Assembly: GCA_049673305.1 (NCBI GenBank)
Contig: JBATXM010000197.1
Coordinates: 1 to 64,000 of the forward strand
Origin: GCA-003244245 sp049673305
GTDB lineage: Bacteria; Actinomycetota; Actinomycetes; Mycobacteriales; Pseudonocardiaceae
Direction: 5' to 3'
Length of the DNA: 64,000 nucleotides
The translations under genes were made by a program, and so were the position numbers. Below, piece by piece: positions 38,982 to 46,956 of the stretch. Below the pieces are notes generated by a model. The model was given only the letters and a program-made list of their open reading frames with translations, had not been told where the DNA came from and did no database searches. Positions within the stretch are counted from its first letter, which is position 1. Each line of letters opens with the position of its first letter.

Positions 38982-39649
38982 GGGGAGGTGCCCACCCGTC
39001 GCCGGTTACGCCCTCGGGCCTTGAGCGCTTCGATGATGATGGGGACGAACGACAGCGCAACGATACCGATCAAGATCAGTTCTACGTGATTTCTGATGAA
39101 CGCGATCCGGCCAAGCCAGAAGCCCAGCAGAGTTACTCCGGTGGCCCAAGCCAGGCCACCGATGATCGAGTAGGTGAAGTACCTGCGGGGATCCATCCGG
39201 CTTATTCCTGCGGTCGCCGTGATGAAGGTCCGTACGATAGGGACGAAACGACCCAGCAGGATCGCCCGTGCGCCGTACTTGTCGAAAAAGGAACGCGTCC
39301 TGTCCACATATTCCCGTTTAAACAGGCGAGAATCCGGCCGGTTGAACAGGGCCGGCCCTGCCTGGTAGCCCAGGTAGTAACCGACCACGTTGCCCGCCAC
39401 GGCAGACACCGTGAGCAGCAGGCAGACCAGCCAGATCGGGGTGCCGATGAAACCCCTTGCGACGAACAGCCCAGCGGTGAACAGCAGCGAGTCACCGGGC
39501 AGGAAGAAGCCGAGGAGCAGCCCGCATTCCGCAAAGATGATCAAACACAGCCCGAGAAGCACAGAGGAGCCCAGCATCCGCAGCAACTGCTCGGGATCGA
39601 GCCAGGATGGGCCGAGAGCCAACGGCATGCCTAGGTGGGAAGGTGTCAC
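38978..39649 (-). CDS. DedA family membrane protein
   Basis: A 223-residue integral membrane protein with DedA hallmarks: FAECGLLLGFFLPGDSLLF, GNVVGYYLGYQAGPALF and the motif GRFVPIVRTFITATAGISRM. DedA proteins are membrane transporters or lipid scramblases related to VTT proteins. Start GTG 39649, or the internal ATG at MPLALGPSW. It overlaps the septum-formation gene. In mycobacteria the homologue also neighbours fba. Confidence 0.9.
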   Translation of the reverse strand: MTPSHLGMPLALGPSWLDPEQLLRMLGSSVLLGLCLIIFAECGLLLGFFLPGDSLLFTAGLFVARGFIGTPIWLVCLLLTVSAVAGNVVGYYLGYQAGPALFNRPDSRLFKREYVDRTRSFFDKYGARAILLGRFVPIVRTFITATAGISRMDPRRYFTYSIIGGLAWATGVTLLGFWLGRIAFIRNHVELILIGIVALSFVPIIIEALKARGRNRRRVGTSP

Positions 39650-39724
39650 GGTGCCACGGTAGCGGGCAGACCTTCCATCATCGGCTGCGCACCGGTGACA
39701 CCAGACGAGCTCACCAGATGCTGA

Positions 39725-40009
39725 TCACCAGATGCTGATGACGCCGGCTAGCCCGCCGGCCATCGCTCCCAGCAGCGCTGCCAGGATAAGTACCATCAAG
39801 GCCGACGGTCCGGGCTTGGCATGCGCCGGTCCGCGACCGGACGAGACCGGGCCGGCCGGCCGGGGATGGGGCGCAAACCCCAGTGGTGACCCAGGCCCTA
39901 CCCCGCAGGCCTGCGCCCGCAACGCGGCGGACAGCTTCTGCTCGGGAATGGCCCCGGCACCCGAAGTGGGCTCCGAAATCGCTCTGGATGTGGGAACACT
40001 GTTACGCAC
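39725..40009 (-). CDS. Small tail-anchored membrane protein after the sigma factor
   Basis: A 94-residue protein: a Pro/Ala-rich, probably disordered N-terminus and one C-terminal membrane helix (PSALMVLILAALLGAMAGGL). GTG 40009 lies 7 nt beyond the sigma-factor stop codon, so the two are likely translated together. Position suggests a regulator of the sigma factor, for example a reduced anti-sigma, but no anti-sigma domain or zinc motif is seen. Function unknown. Confidence 0.5.
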   Translation of the reverse strand: MRNSVPTSRAISEPTSGAGAIPEQKLSAALRAQACGVGPGSPLGFAPHPRPAGPVSSGRGPAHAKPGPSALMVLILAALLGAMAGGLAGVISIW

Positions 40010-40016
40010 TCACAAC

Positions 40017-40592
40017 TCACTTCTGCTCGAGGATTCGTTGCAGGGCGTCCAACGCACGGCTTGCGCTGGACTTCACTGTCCCTCGGCTGACGCCGGTGGC
40101 CGCCGCGATCTCCGCTTCGCTCATTCCCCCGTAGTAGCGCAGCACCAGCACCTCACGTTGTCGCGGCGGCAGCTGGCCCAGCGCGACGACCACCGCCTGA
40201 TGCTCGGTCGTCAGCATCGCCAGCGACTCTGCTGAGCGGGCGTTGGCCTGGTGCGGGGGGACGTAGCCGCGAGCGGTCTTGCGGCGGCGCAGCACCGAGC
40301 GGGAGCCGTTGACCACTGCGGTGCGCAGGTAGCCCAGCGCGGCCGCCTCGTCACGCAGTCCCGACCAGTGCCGGTGCAGCCCGGTGAACGCCTCTTGCAC
40401 GACGTCTTCGGCGGTGGGCGCCTCATCGACCAACAGAATCGCCAGCCGCACGAGCCGAGTCCGGTGCTGGCGGTACAGATCCTCCAGCGTCAGTGGGGTG
40501 TCGGTAGGGGTGTCGTCGGTAGGGCTGTCGGCTGAGGTGTCCACGGGGTTGTTGCTGGGGGCGTCGAGCACCCGCAGGTGGCGCAGCGTCAT
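40017..40592 (-). CDS. SigE-family ECF sigma factor
   Basis: Sigma-2 at LTLEDLYRQHRTRLVRLAIL with EDVVQEAFTGLHRHW, and sigma-4 at LGQLPPRQREVLVLRYYGGM with SEAEIAAATGVSRGTVKSSA. This matches the SigE-type group of actinobacteria, which often has a membrane partner. ATG 40592 (MTLRHLRV) is preferred; the frame is open to 40676. A stretch of Asp/Thr/Pro repeats (DSPTDDTPTDTP) precedes sigma-2. It is divergent from fba. Confidence 0.88.
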   Translation of the reverse strand: MTLRHLRVLDAPSNNPVDTSADSPTDDTPTDTPLTLEDLYRQHRTRLVRLAILLVDEAPTAEDVVQEAFTGLHRHWSGLRDEAAALGYLRTAVVNGSRSVLRRRKTARGYVPPHQANARSAESLAMLTTEHQAVVVALGQLPPRQREVLVLRYYGGMSEAEIAAATGVSRGTVKSSASRALDALQRILEQK

Positions 40593-40781
40593 CTCGACCG
40601 AGTGCTGCACGGTCACGCGGTCGCGCGGTTCGTCGGGGGCCACGCCGGAAACGTACTGTGGCCACCTCGCGCCCATCCGATCGCGTCTCGCTCGACGGGT
40701 AAGCCATACTGCGAGCCACTGTCCGCGACAGTCACCGCGTCACCCGAACGATCAGCACCGAATAGCCGGAGGTCACCCACC

Positions 40782-41816
40782 ATGCCCATCGCGACGCCTG
40801 AGGTCTACAGCGAGATGCTGGACCGCGCGAAGGCCAACGCGTTCGCCTACCCAGCGATCAACGTCACCTCGTCGGAGACGCTGAACGCGGCGCTGCGCGG
40901 GTTCGCCGAGGCCAGCAGTGATGGCATCGTGCAGCTGTCCACGGGTGGGTCGGAGTTCGCTTCTGGTGGCAAGGTCAAGGACATGGTCGCTGGCTCGGTG
41001 GCGATGGCTGAGTTCGCGCACGTGGTGGCCGCGAAGTACCCCGTCAATGTCGTGCTGCACACCGACCACTGCCCGGAGAACAAGCTTGACACCTTTGTCC
41101 GGCCGCTGATCGAGATCTCCCAGGAGCGGGTGAACCGTGGCGAGAACCCGCTGTTCCAGTCCCACATGTGGGACGGCTCGGCCACCGAGTTGCATCGCAA
41201 CCTGGCCATCGCCGCCGAGCTGCTGGAAGCCTGCGCCAAGGTGAAGATCCTCCTGGAGGTGGAGATCGGTGTTGTCGGCGGCGAGGAGGACGGCGTCGCG
41301 AACGAGATCAACGAGAAGCTCTACACCACCGCCGAGGACTATGCGCATACCGTTGAGGCCCTAGGTGGTGGTGAGCGGGGTCGTTACCTGCTGGCCGCGA
41401 CATTCGGCAATGTGCACGGCGTCTACAAACCAGGCAATGTGCAACTTCGGCCGGAGATCCTGAAAATGGGCCAGCAAGTGGCTGCTCGCAAACTGGGGTT
41501 GCCCCATGGTTCCCAGCCGCTGGACCTGGTGTTTCATGGCGGGTCAGGTTCGGAACTGGCGGAGATTCACGAGGCACTCTCATACGGGGTGATCAAGATG
41601 AATATTGATACCGACGCCCAGTACGCCTTCACTCGCCCGATCGCCGACCACATGTTCACCAACTATGGTGGGGTGCTCAAGGTTGACGGCGGGGTCGGCA
41701 ACAAGAAGGTCTACGACCCGCGGTCCTATCTCAAGCTGGCCGAGCAGTCGATGGCTGCCCGGGTGGTGCAGTCCTGCGAGAACCTCCGTTGTGCCGGGCG
41801 CACGCTGGGACGTTAA
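40782..41816 (+). CDS. fba: Class II fructose-bisphosphate aldolase
   Basis: A 344-residue zinc aldolase: metal and catalytic residues in VVLHTDHCPENK, QSHMWDGSATEL, LEVEIGVVGGEEDG, ATFGNVHGVYKPGN, LVFHGGSGS and MNIDTDAQYAF. It splits fructose-1,6-bisphosphate in glycolysis and works in reverse in gluconeogenesis. ATG 40782 has GGAGG 9 nt upstream; the longer frame upstream lies in the sigma-factor promoter region and is not used. Confidence 0.96.
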   Translation: MPIATPEVYSEMLDRAKANAFAYPAINVTSSETLNAALRGFAEASSDGIVQLSTGGSEFASGGKVKDMVAGSVAMAEFAHVVAAKYPVNVVLHTDHCPENKLDTFVRPLIEISQERVNRGENPLFQSHMWDGSATELHRNLAIAAELLEACAKVKILLEVEIGVVGGEEDGVANEINEKLYTTAEDYAHTVEALGGGERGRYLLAATFGNVHGVYKPGNVQLRPEILKMGQQVAARKLGLPHGSQPLDLVFHGGSGSELAEIHEALSYGVIKMNIDTDAQYAFTRPIADHMFTNYGGVLKVDGGVGNKKVYDPRSYLKLAEQSMAARVVQSCENLRCAGRTLGR

Positions 41817-41846
41817 CCGACCGCAGCACCACGGCAGGATGGAGCG

Positions 41847-42263
41847 ATGAACGTGCACGGCAACCTGCTGGGACCCAACCCGACGCTGCTACCTGATCAG
41901 CCTGATGCGCAGGCCGCACTCGCTACGGCGAACGATCCCGCGACGGTGGCAGCCGCATACCCTGAATTCTCCGCCGCGTGGGCGGCGCTGGCGCAGCGGG
42001 CACTCGACGAGGGAGATGCTGTCGCCGGCTACGCCTTCGCTCGTACCGGCTACCACCGGGGCCTGGACCACCTGCGTCATGCCGGCTGGAAGGGTCACGG
42101 GCCGGTGCCCTGGTCGCACCTTCCCAACCGGGGATTTCTCCGCTCGCTGGCCGCACTCGCTCGGGCAGCCACCGAGATCGGCGAGGTCCTTGAGGCCCGG
42201 CGGTGCCGGGAGTTCCTCGACGAATGCGATCCCGCTGCGGCCGGCGCCCTCGGGCTGGACTGA
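41847..42263 (+). CDS. DUF3151 protein
   Basis: A 138-residue soluble protein: NLLGPNPTLLPDQPDAQAAL, AYAFARTGYHRGLDHLRHAG, WKGHGPVPWSHLPNRGFLRS and a C-terminal EVLEARRCREFLDECDP. This is the DUF3151 family, regularly found beside fba in actinobacteria. Function unknown. It starts 31 nt after fba and is probably co-transcribed. Confidence 0.9.
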   Translation: MNVHGNLLGPNPTLLPDQPDAQAALATANDPATVAAAYPEFSAAWAALAQRALDEGDAVAGYAFARTGYHRGLDHLRHAGWKGHGPVPWSHLPNRGFLRSLAALARAATEIGEVLEARRCREFLDECDPAAAGALGLD

Positions 42264-42280
42264 AGCGGCGCGGTGTTGGT

Positions 42281-42340
42281 ACCCGGGCACCACCCGGGCA
42301 CCACCCGGACGGCACTCGGGCACCACCCGGGCGGCACCGA
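42281..42340. repeat. GC-rich short tandem repeat
   Basis: CGGGCACCACCC recurs three times and CGG(A/G)CGGCAC twice within about 60 bp between the DUF3151 gene and the next gene. It has no open frame with coding character. Confidence 0.65.
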
Positions 42341-42452
42341 CTCCGGTGGCACCGCATAGCCTGTCCCCGACCGGCAACGCAGCGCAGCGTTTCGGGCACG
42401 GACGGTAGACAGCGCAGCCGGTGTTGGTTGTGCGTCTTGGAAGGAGTTTGCA

Positions 42453-42944
42453 GTGGAGAACGGCTTGGGTTCCGCTGTACGCAACTTGACCGTCTTCGAC
42501 GGTCTTGCCCTGGTCATTGCCCTCGCGCTCGTCGGCGTGGGATTCCTCATCGGCACTGCCGGCAGTGGTAAGACTGGCGCGACCACCTCGGTTGAGCTCA
42601 CCGTCGCTCCGGACACCGACACTCGCAGCCTGCCCCCCGGGGCGACAAAGACGTTTCCTGTCTACGTCAAGAACACCAATGATTACGGCGTCCAGGTCAT
42701 CTCGATCAGTGCCGGCACATCGCGGGCGACTGCCGGGGGGTGCCCCGCCGGCACTGTCACGAGCGCTGGCGTCGACGCTCCGGTCGGCTTCATCCGGGCC
42801 GGGGGCATTCGGGCGTATGACGTCTCCGTGACAATGGCAGCCACTGCCGACAGTAGGTGCAAAGACCAGTCGTTCGCTCTGCCGCTCAACGTCACGCTCG
42901 GCTCTGCCGCTGCTGACCGGCACTTCTCTTTTGGGAGCTCATGA
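42453..42944 (+). CDS. Single-pass membrane protein with an Ig-like exported domain
   Basis: A 163-residue protein from GTG 42453 with AAGGAG upstream. One N-terminal membrane helix (about 14-36, LTVFDGLALVIALALVGVGF), then a beta-rich exported domain (TSVELTVAPDTD, PPGATKTFPVYVKNTNDYGV, VQVISISAGTSRA) with two Cys (GGCPAG, RCKDQS) that could pair. The fold looks like a small Ig or alternative-complex type domain. The family is not recognised. A second membrane-anchored protein gene follows at 43373. Confidence 0.6.
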   Translation: MENGLGSAVRNLTVFDGLALVIALALVGVGFLIGTAGSGKTGATTSVELTVAPDTDTRSLPPGATKTFPVYVKNTNDYGVQVISISAGTSRATAGGCPAGTVTSAGVDAPVGFIRAGGIRAYDVSVTMAATADSRCKDQSFALPLNVTLGSAAADRHFSFGSS

Positions 42945-43372
42945 TGTCGCTTCGTGGGGACCTCAGGCGACGAGTGCTCAGCAGGTAGGTAGTGCCTGCA
43001 GTGCCGGCCTCGCCCATCGCCCAGGTTGGCCACGCGGAGCCGGTTACCTACGGTGCTCGCCTCGACGAGCTCAGGTGGAGTCAGGTGCAGCTGGCTCTTG
43101 ACCCTCTGCCGAACGGCGATCTACCCTGGTGGGTGATCGGGGCCGGCGCTACTGAGGGGGTTGAAGTCCCGCTGCCTGCAGATTCTTGCTACGCCTATAA
43201 GCCTACGGCTATGAATCGAGTCGATGACGCGGGATATGGAAAGTCCTGTTCGTTATCTAGTCTATCGCGGATTCTTTTTAGTTTTTTGTTAGGCTAAGAG
43301 CTTCGCTCTCCACCATCTCACTCACGAAAATCTGACTTGATTCCCTGGGGAGTCAAGTCTAGGGGGCCTTGG
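42945..43372. other. Gene-free stretch with AT-rich segment
   Basis: An open frame from 42992 lacks coding character and is not accepted. The segment 43240-43300 is AT-rich with T5 and T6 runs and may act as a terminator or promoter region for the downstream gene at 43373. Nothing else stands out. Confidence 0.4.
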
Positions 43373-43969
43373 ATGAACGTTCGTTGGGTGCGTTCGAATG
43401 AAATCTTGCTAGCCTTTCTGGTGACCGCCATGTTGGCTGTCGGCGGACTGACTGCCCTGGTGTTACGCCAACAACAAGACCAGACCGTGGGCCAAGTCTA
43501 CCTGGAGAAAGGTTCCACGGCGGGCGTCTCGCCCAAGGCGAGTACACACGGTCCGGCCAGTGCGCCAGCGCCCCAGGTAGTGCCGGCGCAGCAGGCAGTC
43601 CCGGCGCCCCAGGTGATTCCGGCGCCCCAGGTAGTGCCGGAACAGCAGGTGACCTCGGCGCCCCAGGTAGTGTCGGCACAGCAGGCAGTCCCGGCGCCGC
43701 AGAAACCACTGCCGCAGGCACACGTTCACCAGCGAGCGCATCCCCTTTCACCACCACGCCGGCTAGCCCCGGCACCCCCCGTAATCCCGGCGCCCGCAGT
43801 AATCCCGGCGCCCGCGATTGACCCCGCGACTCAGGTACCTGTTAAGTCGGGCCCACCGGATGCAGACCGCACTCCAGCCGATCCTGACGTGCCCGGTAAA
43901 TCTGATGTGTCGCAAACCGCTCCGGCCGCTAACACACCTTCACCTGCGAGCACATCGGACGGTGATTAA
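43373..43969 (+). CDS. Single-pass membrane protein with Pro/Gln/Val repeats
   Basis: A 198-residue protein from ATG 43373: short N-terminus, membrane helix (about 7-30, ILLAFLVTAMLAVGGLTALV), then TVGQVYLEKGSTAG and a low-complexity exported tail built on APQVVPxQQ units (PAPQVVPAQQAVPAPQVIPA) followed by PAPPVIPAPAVIPAPA. The DNA repeats are about 18-36 bp and nearly exact. It could span the cell wall as an extended rod. The segment DQTVGQVYLE resembles the start of some actinobacterial exported domains, but the domain itself is absent, so the gene may be a truncated relative. Confidence 0.55.
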   Translation: MNVRWVRSNEILLAFLVTAMLAVGGLTALVLRQQQDQTVGQVYLEKGSTAGVSPKASTHGPASAPAPQVVPAQQAVPAPQVIPAPQVVPEQQVTSAPQVVSAQQAVPAPQKPLPQAHVHQRAHPLSPPRRLAPAPPVIPAPAVIPAPAIDPATQVPVKSGPPDADRTPADPDVPGKSDVSQTAPAANTPSPASTSDGD

Positions 43970-44000
43970 TTGCTGGATAGCTCGTGAGATGGGGGTGCCG

Positions 44001-44288
44001 TCAATAATGAGCCCGGCCACCGAGAGCACCACGTCTCTCCGCAGCAGTTCCTGGCCCATCGTCGGTTGGCTGACCTGCCGGATATGCCCGTAGAGGGTGG
44101 AGCAGGTTCGCCGAGAGGTCTGCTCCTGGGCCTGGTGGCCGGGGGAACGCCGCCGCCACGCTCGCTGCATCAATAAAGAGGTCATTTTGTTCGGATTGAC
44201 CGATTTTTTGCGGATCGGCCGCACTGGCCGGGACGTCGACGTTGATATGCTCGCCACGGAGCTGGTCATAGATTGGCGTCTGGCTCAC
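44001..44288 (-). CDS. Small hypothetical protein (TPIYDQLRGE type)
   Basis: A frame of up to 95 residues from GTG 44288: VSQTPIYDQLRGEHINVDVP, ASAADPQKIGQSEQNDL, then AFPRPPGPGADLSAN. I recognise the opening (TPIYDQL.GE.IN..VP..ADP) from small uncharacterised proteins common in Pseudonocardiales. The C-terminal 35 residues do not look conserved, and an alternative minus-strand frame overlaps, so a frameshift near 44110 is possible. No ribosome site is clear. Confidence 0.35.
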   Translation of the reverse strand: MSQTPIYDQLRGEHINVDVPASAADPQKIGQSEQNDLFIDAASVAAAFPRPPGPGADLSANLLHPLRAYPAGQPTDDGPGTAAERRGALGGRAHY

Positions 44289-44353
44289 AGGATGACACTG
44301 TAGAGGCGGTCCTGCGGGCAGCATGCACATGGGTGTAGGACCGGGGCGCGGGT

Positions 44354-45334
44354 TCAACGTAGCCAGTCTGCGGCCTGTACTGCCCAATAGGTCAGCACCA
44401 GATCGGCGCCGGCTCGGCGGATTGAGGTCAGCAGCTCCAGCACGGTACGCCGCCGATCCAGCCAACCGCAGGCCACTGCGGCCTCCACCATCGAATACTC
44501 GCCAGAGACCTGATAGGCGGCGACGGGGACGTCGGAGACCTCGGCGACTGCGTGCAGCACGTCCAGGTAGGACATCGCGGGCTTGACCATGACAATGTCA
44601 GCGCCCTCGGCGAGATCCAGCGCCGTCTCGCGCAACGCCTCACGAGCATTGGCCGGATCCTGCTGATAGGTCAAGCGGTCCCCACGCAGTGCGGATTCAA
44701 CCGCGTCGCGGAACGGTCCGTACAACGCCGAGGCGTATTTGGCGCTATAGGCCAGGATCGCCGCGTCGTGGTGACCTGCGGCGTCCAGCGCCGCCCGGGT
44801 CACCCCCACCTGGCCGTCCATCATGCCGCTGAGCCCGACTACGTGCGCGCCGGCCTGCACCTGCGCAAGCGCCATCTGCGCGTACGCCAAGAGAGTCGTG
44901 TCGTTATCCACCCGACCGGTCGCGTCCAGCAGGCCACAGTGCCCGTGGTCGGTGAATTCATCCAGACACGTGTCAGCCATGATGACGATGTCGTCGCCGG
45001 CTTCGGCCCGCACATCGCGCAAGGCGGTATTGAGCACGCCATCGGGGTCTATTCCAGCGGAGCCGGTAGCGTCCCTGCTCGCGGGCACGCCAAACAGCAT
45101 GATCCCGCCCAACCCCGCGGCTACCGCCTCAGCTGTGGCCTTGCGCAGCGAGTCCCGAGTGTGCTGCACCACACCGGGCATGGACGGGATCGACACCGGC
45201 TCCGCGATGCCCTCCTTGACGAACACCGGCAACACCAGCTGATGCGGGCGCACCGTCGTCTGTGCGACCAGCTGACGCATCGCGGCCGTGGTGCGCAACC
45301 GGCGCGGCCGGCTCGTCGGGTACATCGGGCACAT
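44354..45334 (-). CDS. hemB: Delta-aminolevulinic acid dehydratase (porphobilinogen synthase)
   Basis: A 326-residue enzyme joining two ALA molecules to porphobilinogen. Visible are the Schiff-base lysines (DIVMVKPAMSYLD and AYSAKYASALYGPFRDA), the metal-site segment MADTCLDEFTDHGHCGLLD, and YQVSGEYSMVEAA. ATG 45334 follows GGAGG by 5 nt; the open frame upstream is not used. Last gene of the rex-hem operon. Active-site motifs are intact, unlike those of HemC. Confidence 0.95.
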   Translation of the reverse strand: MCPMYPTSRPRRLRTTAAMRQLVAQTTVRPHQLVLPVFVKEGIAEPVSIPSMPGVVQHTRDSLRKATAEAVAAGLGGIMLFGVPASRDATGSAGIDPDGVLNTALRDVRAEAGDDIVIMADTCLDEFTDHGHCGLLDATGRVDNDTTLLAYAQMALAQVQAGAHVVGLSGMMDGQVGVTRAALDAAGHHDAAILAYSAKYASALYGPFRDAVESALRGDRLTYQQDPANAREALRETALDLAEGADIVMVKPAMSYLDVLHAVAEVSDVPVAAYQVSGEYSMVEAAVACGWLDRRRTVLELLTSIRRAGADLVLTYWAVQAADWLR

Positions 45335-45422
45335 GCGGGCCTCCGACCTCGGGCGTGGCGATACGGAGCTGCGGCACGCCGCCGACTGGCAGCGTGACTC
45401 ACAGGCTATTCCCGGGGTGGGG

Positions 45423-46952
45423 CTAGCGGCGACGGTTTTTGGCTTTGCGAGGTGGAGGCAGGGCGCCCTGCGCGCGGAGTTGAGTGGCGTGCTCAGCCAG
45501 TGCGTCGACCAGGGTGCCGACCTGCGCCACCTCAGGCTGCACGTCCACCCGGAGGCCGAATTCGACGGCGGTCTCTGCGGTGGCCGGGCCAATGCAGGCG
45601 ACGATCGTGCGAGTATGCGGCTTGCCAGCGATACCGACCAGGTTACGCACCGTGGACGAGGATGTGAAGCATACCGCGTCGAAGCCACCCGTTTTGATCA
45701 TTTCGCGAATCTCAGCAGGCGGCGGAGCGGCCCGCACTGTGCGGTAGGCCGTCACGTCGTCGATCTCCCAACCTCGCTCGCGTAGCCCGGCGGCCAGCGT
45801 TTCGGTGGCGATGTCCGCGCGCGGCAGCAGCACCCGATCCACTGGGTCAAGCACATCATCGAAGGGCGGGAAGTCGGCCAGCAGTCCGTCGGAGGACTGC
45901 TCACCCGAAGGCAGCAACTCGGGGACGATCCCCATCGAGCGCACCCGCTCCGCAGTGGCATCCCCCACGCAAGCGATCTTCACGCCAGCAAATGCGCGGG
46001 CATCCAGACCGAATTCGGAGAACTTGTCCCAGACCGCCCGGACCGCATTGGTAGAGGTGAACACCACCCACTGGTAACGACCGTCCACCAGGCCCTTGAC
46101 CGCACGCTCCATCTGCGCCGGGGATCGGGGCGGCTCCACCGAGATCGTCGGGACCTCTACGGGCACCGCGCCGTGCAGCGTCAGCCGCTCGCTCATCGCC
46201 CCGGCCTGCTCCTTGGTCCTCGGCACCAGCACCTTCCAGCCATACAGCGCTCGAGATTCCCACCAGGACAGCTTCGTCCGCTGCCCGACCACTGCGCCCA
46301 CGGTCACCACCAGTGGCCCGGTCAGCGTGCTGGTGTCACTGCTCAGCGACACCAGCGTGGTCTCCACAGTGCGCTGGGTGGGCATGGTGCCCGCAGCGGT
46401 GATCGCCACCGGAGTGTTCGGGGCGAGCCCATGCTCAACCAGCGCGGAAGCCGCTTCAGCGAGGTGTGACGCGGTGGCGTGCAGCACCAGCGGACCCGAC
46501 ACCGCAGCCAGGGACGCCCACTCAACACCCGTGCGGACGTCGGCTTCAGTGTGCCCGGAGCCCAGTGGTACCCCCGCAAAGGCTGGGACCGCAGTACCCA
46601 GCGGCACGCCGGGCACCACCTCGAACGACGCCGAAGCGCGGGCCACCGCCAACGCCTCGGCGACCACGGCGTCAGCGGTCAGTGGGTCCCCAGAGACCAG
46701 GCGCACCACGACCCGCCCGTTTTTGGCTTCGGCGACCAGGTCCTTGGCGACCTCGCCGGGCTCCCCCACCGCCGGGCGCACCTCGGCGGTGGGGGCAGCC
46801 AGCGCGAGCACCTCGGCCGGCACGTCGGGGTCGGTCACCAGCAGCTCGACGCAGCTCAGCAGGTGCTGCGCTCGCACGGTGAGCATCCCGGCATCGCCGG
46901 GACCAGCACCGACAAAGGCGATCCGTCCGGTGGTCTTGCAGACACGGCTCAT
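45423..46952 (-). CDS. Fused uroporphyrinogen methyltransferase-like / uroporphyrinogen-III synthase
   Basis: A 509-residue two-domain protein. The N-terminal half (about 1-245) is a tetrapyrrole methylase fold (GRIAFVGAGPGDAGMLTVRA, VRLVSGDPL, FEVVPGVPLGTAVPAFAGVP). The C-terminal half (about 250-490) is uroporphyrinogen-III synthase (HemD: LVPRTKEQAGAMSERLTLHG, WVVFTSTNAVRAVWDKFSEF, DAVCFTSSSTVRNLVGIAG). This CobA/HemD fusion is standard in actinobacteria. The HemD half cyclises hydroxymethylbilane; the methylase half would feed siroheme or B12. It starts 4 nt after hemC. Confidence 0.9.
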   Translation of the reverse strand: MSRVCKTTGRIAFVGAGPGDAGMLTVRAQHLLSCVELLVTDPDVPAEVLALAAPTAEVRPAVGEPGEVAKDLVAEAKNGRVVVRLVSGDPLTADAVVAEALAVARASASFEVVPGVPLGTAVPAFAGVPLGSGHTEADVRTGVEWASLAAVSGPLVLHATASHLAEAASALVEHGLAPNTPVAITAAGTMPTQRTVETTLVSLSSDTSTLTGPLVVTVGAVVGQRTKLSWWESRALYGWKVLVPRTKEQAGAMSERLTLHGAVPVEVPTISVEPPRSPAQMERAVKGLVDGRYQWVVFTSTNAVRAVWDKFSEFGLDARAFAGVKIACVGDATAERVRSMGIVPELLPSGEQSSDGLLADFPPFDDVLDPVDRVLLPRADIATETLAAGLRERGWEIDDVTAYRTVRAAPPPAEIREMIKTGGFDAVCFTSSSTVRNLVGIAGKPHTRTIVACIGPATAETAVEFGLRVDVQPEVAQVGTLVDALAEHATQLRAQGALPPPRKAKNRRR

Positions 46953-46956
46953 GTAG

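Noticed and set aside
42281..42340. Possible CRISPR-like array
   Set aside because: The units are short contiguous tandem repeats without unique spacers of constant length and without cas genes.
41889..42923. 344-codon minus-strand frame over DUF3151 and the Ig-like gene
   Set aside because: Antisense to two real genes and a repeat; no motif or ribosome site.
42992..43297. 101-codon plus-strand frame ahead of the Pro-repeat gene
   Set aside because: Runs from GC-rich into AT-rich DNA with no protein-like pattern; codon use differs along its length.
43970..44350. Possible transposase remnant
   Set aside because: Several short frames overlap, but none shows a DDE or other transposase motif and no inverted repeats flank the region.
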